A DNA stretch of 64,000 nucleotides from JAKJEP01 sp964580995 (GTDB lineage Bacteria; Planctomycetota; Phycisphaerae; Sedimentisphaerales; SM23-30), in the NCBI GenBank assembly GCA_964580995.1, contig CAZOMV010000001.1, forward strand, positions 1 through 64,000. Reading direction: 5' to 3'. Under the pieces are notes generated by a model. It did not search any database. It was not told the DNA's origin and saw nothing but the letters and a program-made list of their open reading frames with translations. Each line of letters starts with the position of its first letter. Within the stretch, counting starts at the first letter, position 1. Positions 8,805 to 15,653 of this stretch are shown one piece after another. The translations under genes were made by a program, and so were the position numbers.

Positions 8805-9815
8805 ATGAAGAAAAAGACATATGGTATAATTTTAATTATTTTGGCAATGGTTTTGAATCCAGCCTGGGGAGAGGAACCGGTTTATTTTCCTGACGCTCAT
8901 CTGAAAGCGACCGTAGAGTCCGCGCTGGGGATACCCAATCCTACCCCAACGGATATGCTGGGGTTGACATCGCTCTTTGCGAATAACCAGGGGATCGCCG
9001 ATATTACCGGGATTGGGTATGCCGTGAATCTGACGGATCTGAATTTGAATAGTAACCAACTGGTTAGCCTGCCTCCCGAGATCGGGAATCTGACAAATCT
9101 TGTGTGGCTGGATTTATCTACCAACCAACTGAACAGTTTGCCGGCGGAGTTCGGGAATCTGACGAATCTGATGTATCTGTATTTGGATTCCAACCAACTG
9201 AGCAGTCTGCCGGCCGAGATCGGAAATCTGACGAATCTGACGTATCTGTTTTTGGCATACAACCAATTGAGCAGTCTGCCGGCGGAGTTCGGGAATCTGG
9301 TGAATCTGACGTATCTGTATTTAGGTTCCAACCAACTGAACAGTCTGCCGGCCGAGACCGGGAATCTGGCGAATCTGACGAATCTGTATTTGGATTCCAA
9401 CCAACTGAACAGTCTGCCGGCCGAGATCGGGAATCTGGCGAATCTGGCGTATCTGTATCTGGATTCCAACCAACTGGACCGGTTGCCGGCGGAGATCGGG
9501 AATCTGACGAATCTGAAGCGGCTGAATTTACATAATAATCCCTTAATCACAGAAGTATATTGTGATGTTTTGCCGGTAATCAAAACGAATAATCCGGGTA
9601 TCAATCTAACCTACGATCCCAATCCCAATCCCCTCACTAACGACTGTTCCACCGATCTTCCGGATGTAACTGCTTTCAGTGCCCACTGGCTGGCAACCCC
9701 CTGCGGGGCGGATAACAACTGGTGTGGGGGAGCCGATCTAAATCATAGGAATGGCGTTGATCTGGAAGATTTTGCCGTCTTTTGCCGGTATTGGCTGGCG
9801 GAAGTGGAGCCGTAA
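8805..9815 (+). CDS. Secreted leucine-rich repeat protein with dockerin-like C-terminal domain
   Basis: Protein of 336 residues. A signal peptide (MKKKTYGIILIILAMVLN, cleavage near AWG) is followed by a cap and about eight leucine-rich repeats of exactly 23 residues (about residues 75-240), each with NQLNSLPAEIGNLTNLTYL-type consensus. The tail (about 285-335) has paired segments VTAFSAHWLAT and a D-L-N-x-x-x-G-V-D-L-x-D-F motif followed by YWLAE. This resembles the dockerin-type calcium-binding duplicated motif common on secreted planctomycete proteins. The LRR array suggests protein or glycan binding outside the cell, while the tail may mediate attachment. A GAGGAGA ribosome site lies about 15 bases upstream of the ATG. 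Confidence 0.85.
   Translation: MKKKTYGIILIILAMVLNPAWGEEPVYFPDAHLKATVESALGIPNPTPTDMLGLTSLFANNQGIADITGIGYAVNLTDLNLNSNQLVSLPPEIGNLTNLVWLDLSTNQLNSLPAEFGNLTNLMYLYLDSNQLSSLPAEIGNLTNLTYLFLAYNQLSSLPAEFGNLVNLTYLYLGSNQLNSLPAETGNLANLTNLYLDSNQLNSLPAEIGNLANLAYLYLDSNQLDRLPAEIGNLTNLKRLNLHNNPLITEVYCDVLPVIKTNNPGINLTYDPNPNPLTNDCSTDLPDVTAFSAHWLATPCGADNNWCGGADLNHRNGVDLEDFAVFCRYWLAEVEP
9026..9530 (+). repeat. Tandem 69-bp repeats within the LRR gene
   Basis: The LRR coding part repeats at the DNA level with a 69-bp period (23 codons), and the words CCAACTGAACAGTCTGCC and GGGAATCTG recur in most units. The units are close enough in sequence to expand or contract by recombination. Confidence 0.85.
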
Positions 9816-9838
9816 CCTTTGCCGGAGACTTGCGGCCG

Positions 9839-10495
9839 TTACATGGATTTCCGCCGCCGCCACCAGCCGACCAGTCCCAGGCCGATACCGCCCAGCAGCA
9901 GAGCGCCCGGTGCCGGAATAGGCACAGGCGTAGGTGTAAAGGAAACTATAACGTCGTGATAGCTCTCTCCTTCCAGGTCGTCAATGATAGTCACCTTAAA
10001 CGTGCTATACTGAAGAGGGATATTCTCTTCTCCCCAGGTCCAATGGGGATTCCAGTTGGCTCCTTCCTCTGTGGCAATCCTGGTTTCCCAGTTCATGGTA
10101 CCGGCGTAGGCAGTTCCTTCACCGGGTTGACCCCGCCAACCCATTAGATTCCAGCTATCGTTAGTAAACTCCAGAGTGTAATTCTCATAATCAAGTATAT
10201 CCGGATCATACCACGTACCCCACGGTCCGCCCTGCGAATAGGCATCGTGGTCCGAACCAATGGTCCAAGTCTCAGGATCCATCCCCTCCACATAAGCCGT
10301 TCCGCCTTCTTTGGCATATACATCAAAATCAATTGTTGCTTCAAGGATTCCTGTGTAAACATAAACCCCACCCTGGCTTACTTTGTGTAAGGTGCCCATA
10401 AACCACATAGTGGAGGATTCCGTGGTATTCGAAAACGCGTTACTCGTTATTAGCAGCAAACCTGTCAGCGATAAAGAAACCACGATCTTTTTCAT
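9839..10495 (-). CDS. PEP-CTERM sorting-domain protein
   Basis: Protein of 218 residues. The signal peptide is MKKIVVSLSLTGLLLITSNA. A beta-rich domain of about 165 residues, of no recognised family, follows, then the tripartite tail IPAPGALLLGGIGLGLVGW with the basic end RRRKSM. The tail matches PEP-CTERM (Pro-x-Pro/Ala, helix, Arg cluster), the substrate signal of exosortases. The predicted fate is export, cleavage at the motif by an exosortase such as the one at 57950, and surface or matrix attachment. The ribosome site AAAGGTGG lies upstream of the ATG. It converges with the LRR gene, with 23 bp between stops. Confidence 0.88.
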   Translation of the reverse strand: MKKIVVSLSLTGLLLITSNAFSNTTESSTMWFMGTLHKVSQGGVYVYTGILEATIDFDVYAKEGGTAYVEGMDPETWTIGSDHDAYSQGGPWGTWYDPDILDYENYTLEFTNDSWNLMGWRGQPGEGTAYAGTMNWETRIATEEGANWNPHWTWGEENIPLQYSTFKVTIIDDLEGESYHDVIVSFTPTPVPIPAPGALLLGGIGLGLVGWWRRRKSM

Positions 10496-10520
10496 TTAAA
10501 TTGCCACCTTTCCTGCGTTA

Positions 10521-10563
10521 CGAAAAAGAATCGCCAGGCGGTCACCCCTTCGGCGACCGCCTG
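10521..10563 (-). terminator. Intrinsic terminator after the 10591-11346 PEP-CTERM gene
   Basis: On the minus strand CAGGCGGTC, an 11-nt loop, and GACCGCCTG (10535-10563) form a G+C-rich stem, followed within six bases by a T-run (10523-10527). This is a good rho-independent terminator. The stem sequence recurs at 11566-11595. Confidence 0.7.
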
Positions 10564-10590
10564 ACGATCATTGTTTAGCAAGTTTTTACA

Positions 10591-11346
10591 TTATAAACTC
10601 CTGCGCTTCCGCAGCCAGCCGACCAGGCCGACACCGATACCGCCCAGCAGTATCGCGCCGGGGGCAGGGATTATGGTCGTAGTTGTATCGGGCACCAGGA
10701 TCCAGCCATTGACATTCATATTTTGCGGATCGAAAGCGGGTGCAGTGAGACTGTTGGCGAATCCCACGTTAGTGGCCTCCGAGGGGCCTGCCGCGGAGCC
10801 TCCTGGACCGTAGGTTCCGCGGACGTAGAAACTGCCCCACATCGGCGCTTGGGTACTGACAAACTCAATGATGCCGTCCGACAGCTCGCCCGCTCCTGTA
10901 GAGTCGAGATCATCCCCATACTTGACGATATTGAGGTAGTAGTAAGGAGCACTGGCCGCCGCATCCCATAGATGGAACCCATTATGGATAATAGGCGACA
11001 AGGAGACTTCGGTGCCGGTATTATCAATGTACGCATAATATGCGCTGGGGACATTACTGACCTCCAGTTTGATAAAGCGGGTAATTAACGGATTCAGCGA
11101 TGATCCATCTGCGTTGGTGAACGTGTAAGTATAGGACCACTTGCTGTCGGCTCTCTGATAGACGGAGAAGGTCATCCTGAATCCCCCGTTGCTAACGCTC
11201 CATCCATCGTCCGCGACCAACTGCGCTAAATTTGCCGTAGAGCGCGTGCCTACGTATGTCGGGCCCGCTGACACCACGGTTGGCTGTGATAGGATAGGAA
11301 ACAAACCAACCAAAACAACTAAAAATAGTAGTTTACTCTTTCTCAT
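10591..11346 (-). CDS. PEP-CTERM sorting-domain protein
   Basis: Protein of 251 residues starting at the ATG at 11346, chosen because GGAGAGGAG stands just upstream and a signal peptide (RKSKLLFLVVLVGLFPILS) follows directly. The frame stays open to 11433 but without a ribosome site. The mature part is beta-rich with SYTYTFTNADGSSLNPLIT and Gly/Ser-rich stretches. No catalytic motif was seen. The tail is IPAPGAILLGGIGVGLVGW plus LRKRRSL, a clear PEP-CTERM signal. It is the second of four PEP-CTERM genes in the same orientation and ends in its own terminator. Confidence 0.86.
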   Translation of the reverse strand: MRKSKLLFLVVLVGLFPILSQPTVVSAGPTYVGTRSTANLAQLVADDGWSVSNGGFRMTFSVYQRADSKWSYTYTFTNADGSSLNPLITRFIKLEVSNVPSAYYAYIDNTGTEVSLSPIIHNGFHLWDAAASAPYYYLNIVKYGDDLDSTGAGELSDGIIEFVSTQAPMWGSFYVRGTYGPGGSAAGPSEATNVGFANSLTAPAFDPQNMNVNGWILVPDTTTTIIPAPGAILLGGIGVGLVGWLRKRRSL

Positions 11347-11565
11347 AACAATTCTCCTCTCCACTCTTTTAATTATTGAGTGCTCCTTTGCGGCGAAAAA
11401 CTTCGCGCTTGTGAAATCAAATCGCAAGTCCAATAACTACGGCTCAATAGCCAGCCAATGAAACAGTCACCGAATCCGCTTCGCAGAATTTCGCCTGGAA
11501 TCGGAATCGGGGGAAGATACTCAAACATTTTCCGAAATGTAAAACGATCCAGATTACGGCATGGT

Positions 11566-11595
11566 TCAGGCGATCACCTGGTGGTGACCGCCTGA
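11566..11595 (-). terminator. Long hairpin after the 11629-12285 gene
   Basis: TCAGGCGATCACC, a short loop and GGTGACCGCCTGA make a 13-bp stem with one mismatch. It shares the CAGGCGGTC core with the terminator at 10535-10563, but no T-run follows. It is probably the 3' hairpin of the upstream PEP-CTERM transcript. The remaining 11347-11565 holds no gene I can support. Confidence 0.55.
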
Positions 11596-11628
11596 CCATT
11601 ATTCCGTTTTAAACAATCGAAAATTACC

Positions 11629-12285
11629 TTACAGACTTCTGCGTCTGCGGAGCCAGCCAACCAGACCGATACCAATACTGCCCAGCAGAATCGCGCCGGG
11701 AGCGGGAATACGGACCAGCATGTCCTGCTTGTAACCGGTGTAACCATTTGTGGGTGAGTAGTTCGCCCAAAGGTTCACTACCCGGATATTGCCGATATTT
11801 GTCCAGTTGCAGTTAGCCGTAGCGTATTGAGCCCAGGCGTTGTTCACACCAAAGCCGGCACCCGTCTCATCTTCTAGGTACCAAATGGCCTTCTGCAGGC
11901 CTTCGGCGTCCGCATTGGAATCAATCGCCAAGGCACCGGTAAGATTACCATCCAAAAACTGGCTATACAGCCATGCCGTTTTCACAGAGATGGGATCCGG
12001 TGATCCGCCGCCGGTACCACCGGCTACGGCTTGCGTGTTGAGTTGGGCATAATATGTGCCACCGATGGCAACATATTCATTGGTTTCCAGGCAGAATGTC
12101 TCAAAAACGCCCGGTCCGATGCTTTCCGTTCCATCGCTATTGGTAATCACGTTGTTTAAGGTAATCTTGAAAAGACCACCATCACCCTTGTGATAGGTAC
12201 CCCAATTCAGGGTCAAATCAGGGCCGGCCAGGGCTGGCGAGGCTATTACTCCAAGAGCAATAAACAAGATCAAAAGTTTTTTCAT
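11629..12285 (-). CDS. PEP-CTERM protein with thioester-domain-like Cys and Gln motifs
   Basis: Protein of 218 residues. The signal peptide is MKKLLILFIALGVIASPALA. The mature part contains FETFCLETNEYV (Cys65) and, 65 residues later, GLQKAIWYLEDE (Gln131). A Cys after an aromatic residue and a Q-x-A-I-W segment is the pattern of thioester domains in Gram-positive adhesins, where the Cys and Gln side chains form an internal thioester. The tail IPAPGAILLGSIGIGLVGW plus LRRRRSL is PEP-CTERM. The ribosome site AAAGGAAC precedes the ATG. The next gene upstream is a diverged relative with the same two motifs. The thioester assignment is an inference from motifs only. Confidence 0.82.
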   Translation of the reverse strand: MKKLLILFIALGVIASPALAGPDLTLNWGTYHKGDGGLFKITLNNVITNSDGTESIGPGVFETFCLETNEYVAIGGTYYAQLNTQAVAGGTGGGSPDPISVKTAWLYSQFLDGNLTGALAIDSNADAEGLQKAIWYLEDETGAGFGVNNAWAQYATANCNWTNIGNIRVVNLWANYSPTNGYTGYKQDMLVRIPAPGAILLGSIGIGLVGWLRRRRSL

Positions 12286-12403
12286 AAAGTTCCTTTCTTT
12301 GTCAAAGTTTCTTTCTTAAATCTTTTCCGGCTAAGCAGCCTCCATCGACTTAATCCTTAAAGTGTAAAAAAGAACTTTAAATTTTAGCTCACCTTACGGA
12401 ACT

Positions 12404-12438
12404 GATCCGGCGGCGGCCCCCAAGGCAACCGCCTGATC
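12404..12438 (-). terminator. Hairpin after the 12463-13098 gene
   Basis: GATCCGGCGG and CCGCCTGATC form a 10-bp stem with one mismatch around a 15-nt loop. It stands at the same place relative to the stop codon as the hairpins after the two neighbouring PEP-CTERM genes and shares the CAGGCGGT core. Confidence 0.45.
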
Positions 12439-12462
12439 CTGATTCCGTTTTACCATACATCC

Positions 12463-13098
12463 TTACAGGCTTCTTCTTCTCCGCAGCCAGCCAACCAGGC
12501 CCATCCCGATGCTGCCCAGCAGAATCGCGCCGGGAGCGGGAATATGTAGAAAACTTTGTTTGAGAACTTGATAATTTGAACCAACTTCATAAAGGTTAAT
12601 AACTCTAACACCTTGAAGGCCGCTGTTTGATGCCGTCGCTACCCAATATTGTGCAGTAGGATCGTTCATGTAATCAGTGTACCAACTCGTAAAAGGAACA
12701 ACTTCTTCTTCAATATACCATATGGCTAATTGCAAAGAATCCTGATCGGTCGCCTTTTGGTATGAGATACCATTTTCATCCTTTAGAGTTCCGGTTAGGA
12801 ATTTTTTATACAGATCAGCCGTTTCGGCATCAAGAGGATCACCTCCAACAACTGGATCATAACCACCTATTCCACCTTTGATAGCATAAGTTTCGACGGT
12901 ATATTCATAAAATCCAGTAGAAACAGTTTCATTTCCTTCTACACAGAAACTTTTATACGTAATCCCAGATACTGTTATGGCAACTTCGCCACCACCATGA
13001 GATCCGTTTCCACTGGTATTTATATAAAGAGTGGGATTTGCCACTACAATTGCTTGCAGAGCAAGAATTGCCATAATTGCATAAATTGCTTTTTTCAT
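12463..13098 (-). CDS. PEP-CTERM protein with thioester-domain-like motifs (relative of 11629-12285)
   Basis: Protein of 211 residues. The signal peptide is MKKAIYAIMAILALQAIVVA. Like its neighbour it has an aromatic-Cys motif, YKSFCVEGNETV (Cys52), and a Q-x-A-I-W motif, SLQLAIWYIEEE (Gln123), spaced 71 residues apart, and it ends IPAPGAILLGSIGMGLVGW plus LRRRRSL. The coding sequence is more A+T-rich than the neighbour although the last 25 residues are nearly identical, so the anchor end is better conserved than the body. The predicted location is the cell surface through exosortase processing. Function as an adhesin is an inference. Confidence 0.82.
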   Translation of the reverse strand: MKKAIYAIMAILALQAIVVANPTLYINTSGNGSHGGGEVAITVSGITYKSFCVEGNETVSTGFYEYTVETYAIKGGIGGYDPVVGGDPLDAETADLYKKFLTGTLKDENGISYQKATDQDSLQLAIWYIEEEVVPFTSWYTDYMNDPTAQYWVATASNSGLQGVRVINLYEVGSNYQVLKQSFLHIPAPGAILLGSIGMGLVGWLRRRRSL

Positions 13099-13151
13099 TT
13101 TTAAAACTCCTATTTTTTTATTCCCTTATTTATTAATAATACTTTGAATCT

Positions 13152-14059
13152 TCATTTATGGTTAAACCTCGGCGGGGCGCGGGAGATGTTGGAAAAGATA
13201 AAGGCAGGGGAGAAAACAAGATCGATTTCTTGTTCCCGGCCTGCCAAAAGCTGAACTAAATCAGCGGGGTATTCTCCTCCGTTAGTAATAAAAGAATGAG
13301 AGAGGGTGCTATTCGTTTTTTGATAGTTCGTCTGTCCCACCCCCAGCGCAGACAAAAACCCCTCTGCACAGCGGAGTAGTGGTTCCCCCGGATAGGAATG
13401 GTTTTTTTCCAGCCCGGCATCCTCCGGTGACCCCGCCAGCCGGTGCAGCAGGCCGATATAGTGCCGATTGGCGACCAGTTCCCCGGCGTTACTGGAATCG
13501 ATAACATGCAGCGGATGGACGACCGCGGTGATGGTTTTCTTCAGGGATAACTTGTTAAGTACCAGGCGGGCGGATAATCGGGGTAAGGCATGAACGCCGA
13601 ACTGGCCCAAAACAAAGATCAGAATGAACGCCGACGCCCAAACCTTGCGATCCCGTACCAGCGAGACGCACAGGAAGCCAACCAGACCCATCAGAATGGC
13701 TCCGGGAACGGCAGGTAAACTTTTCCCGATGTTATTGTTTGGCTCCGCGGCGGGATAGGAAAAGCTTAGCGGTGAGCCAAGATAGGAAATGGCGGAGGTC
13801 GGGTTGGCTGGGTTGGTCGGGTTGGCCGGCTGGCAGAGCGCCTGGCCCGCATCCGCAAAGGCCCCGAAGGCCGACTGGCTATAATCGCTTGCGATGTCAA
13901 CCTTTATGGCATTCTGACAATCTGCTGGCACCTTGACGGAAACAGATTCTCCGTAACCGTTGATTGACGGCAAGGCGCTGACATGCGCGCAGAATAGCAG
14001 CAGAACAGCTAGTAGTATTAGTTGTTTATGCAGCGATAGTATAATCTCTTTTTCTCCAT
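13152..14059 (-). CDS. Membrane protein with internal PEP-CTERM-like segment; start region frameshifted
   Basis: An open frame runs from 14081 to 13152 but has no standard start upstream of an obvious signal peptide (KQLILLAVLLLFCAHVSA). The natural start is the ATG at 14059, with AGGAAGAG upstream, but it is out of frame: after MEKKRLYYRCINN it stops. One extra A in the A5 run at 14049-14053 would join MEKK to the signal peptide, so a one-base deletion or sequencing error is likely. The protein then has a short extracellular part with NP-rich repeats, a PEP-CTERM-like helix (LPAVPGAILMGLVGFLCVSL followed by VRDRK) in the middle rather than at the end, another helix, and about 125 soluble residues. 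The family is not recognised. Confidence 0.6.
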
Positions 14060-14738
14060 CGCTCTTCCTGATTATTTCCGGTCAAACATGTACCCGCGTG
14101 AAACAACTGGAAGAGTACTCTAGTAAAATAGAGAATCCTTTATCATCCCTGATAAAAAACCTAAAACGAAACATCCTAAAAAAACCTTCGTCCGTGGATG
14201 AAAATCACCTGCGAACAACCGTCGAGAAAGTTTTTATAGATTGCCTGAGAGGCAAAGAAGTGGAAGATTGAGTTTTCTCCCTTCCTGCCTCAGTCGTATT
14301 TAATCATTTTTTCGAGAATTTAAAACCTTCGTACTTAGAAAGTTAAGACACATGGCATTCCACGCTAAAATATATGCCGAACGCTATTATTTTTATTATA
14401 GCGGGACCGGAAACTAAGTCAATATAATTTTATTATTTTTATGGGGACCTAATAAAAAATAATGATTGTAGAATTTATGAAAAAAATAGTGGTTGTAATT
14501 TCTGTAGGGGATATTCCTTTTGGGCAAGATGGGTAAAGAATAACTCAATTGTATTATAATAATATTAGTCCTATAACTCCAACGGCTGTCTGTTCCTGAA
14601 ATTCCAAACCCGATAGGGGGCATGAAAACGCAACTTCACGTTAAATAAGGGGGATAACCTTAAGTACGCTTATCCCCAGGGCGATAACAACTAATGGAAT
14701 AGCGGTATGTCTATCCATAAAGAATTAGGATATATAAG
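14060..14738. other. Intergenic region before the Gsp operon, with one strong hairpin
   Basis: These 680 bp are A+T-rich and contain no reading frame I trust. GGGGATAA (14650-14657) and TTATCCCC (14670-14677) form a perfect 8-bp stem with a 12-nt loop about 60 bp before gspC, a possible leader structure. A TATAAT stands at 14555-14560 but lacks a convincing -35. I could not match any known riboswitch. Confidence 0.4.
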
Positions 14739-15611
14739 GTGTATCTTCGCAAAAAAATATTGATAGGAAATATAACGCTGGTTTTGGTGCTGGGTTTCGT
14801 AGTGCTGAAGAACCTCTTCAGGGATAGTCCGATAACACAGGAACTTCGTCCCCAGTCAGCGGGTGCCAATCCAGTAGAACCTGCGGTGGAGCCATCGGCT
14901 GGCCAGCCGGACAATCAAAACACTCCGATACGCCCCATTAACTTATTCAAGACAGCGGAAGGGGGCGGTCAATCCCCCCCGGCTGAACCGGTGATTGCTT
15001 CCGTTGGGGAGGATTTGGGTCTGGAGTTGTGCGGCACCATAGCCGGCAGTCCCAGGATTGCCCAGGCGGTCATCCGGGATTTGGGAAAAAAGACTACCGA
15101 TATCTATCGGGTTGATGACCAGGTGGCAGACGCCAGAATTCTCAGTATCGACAGGAACCAGGTGGTTCTGCTGAGGGGCAATCAGAGATTTTTACTCAAG
15201 ACCAGGGCCTCTTACGCTTCCGAGGGTAAAAAAACTCCTGCGGACGGTTCGGCTGAGGATGCCTCCAGCCAGCCTGCGACAACTCCGGTCGTAACGTCAT
15301 CAGTGCCGGTGGACCTGGGTCCTTCCAGCAAAGCACAGGCTTTCGAGAAAGTCCTGAATGTCGCGAAAATCGAGCCTTTTATCGAAAACGGGGAGACCAA
15401 AGGTTTGCGGATCGACGGGATTGAAGATGAACCGATTGCCCAGTTTTTAGGGCTGAAAAATGGAGATGTGATTACCATGATTAACGGCCAGATGCTAACC
15501 GACAAGCAAAAGGCATTCCAGGTGTACAAAAAAGTACGCACTCAGCCGCAAATGGAGATGGAACTTATCCGAGACAATAAAACGAAACAGATATCCATGC
15601 CCTTGCGATAA
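14739..15611 (+). CDS. gspC: Type II secretion protein GspC
   Basis: Protein of 290 residues, starting at GTG with AGGA 8 bases upstream. A single N-terminal helix (KILIGNITLVLVLGFVVLKN) is followed by a Pro-rich linker, then the GspC homology region (about 95-155: LELCGTIAGSPRIAQAVI and YRVDDQVADARILSIDRNQV), a low-complexity linker, and a C-terminal PDZ-like domain (about 205-290: GLKNGDVITMINGQML). This order is the standard inner-membrane clamp protein that links the secretin to the inner-membrane platform. It is the first gene of a ten-gene gsp operon in the usual order. Confidence 0.9.
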   Translation: MYLRKKILIGNITLVLVLGFVVLKNLFRDSPITQELRPQSAGANPVEPAVEPSAGQPDNQNTPIRPINLFKTAEGGGQSPPAEPVIASVGEDLGLELCGTIAGSPRIAQAVIRDLGKKTTDIYRVDDQVADARILSIDRNQVVLLRGNQRFLLKTRASYASEGKKTPADGSAEDASSQPATTPVVTSSVPVDLGPSSKAQAFEKVLNVAKIEPFIENGETKGLRIDGIEDEPIAQFLGLKNGDVITMINGQMLTDKQKAFQVYKKVRTQPQMEMELIRDNKTKQISMPLR

Positions 15612-15653
15612 AAAGGGGTTAGGGAGAAATCGGTTTCCAGATAAGAGTTATAT

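Noticed and set aside
9026..9530. Regular 69-bp repeats considered as a CRISPR array
   Set aside because: The repeats are contiguous, encode 23-residue LRR units in frame, and have no unique spacers.
13960..14271. Plus-strand reading frame of 103 codons
   Set aside because: It overlaps the start region and signal peptide of the minus-strand membrane protein, has Ser-rich composition typical of antisense reading, and has no ribosome site.
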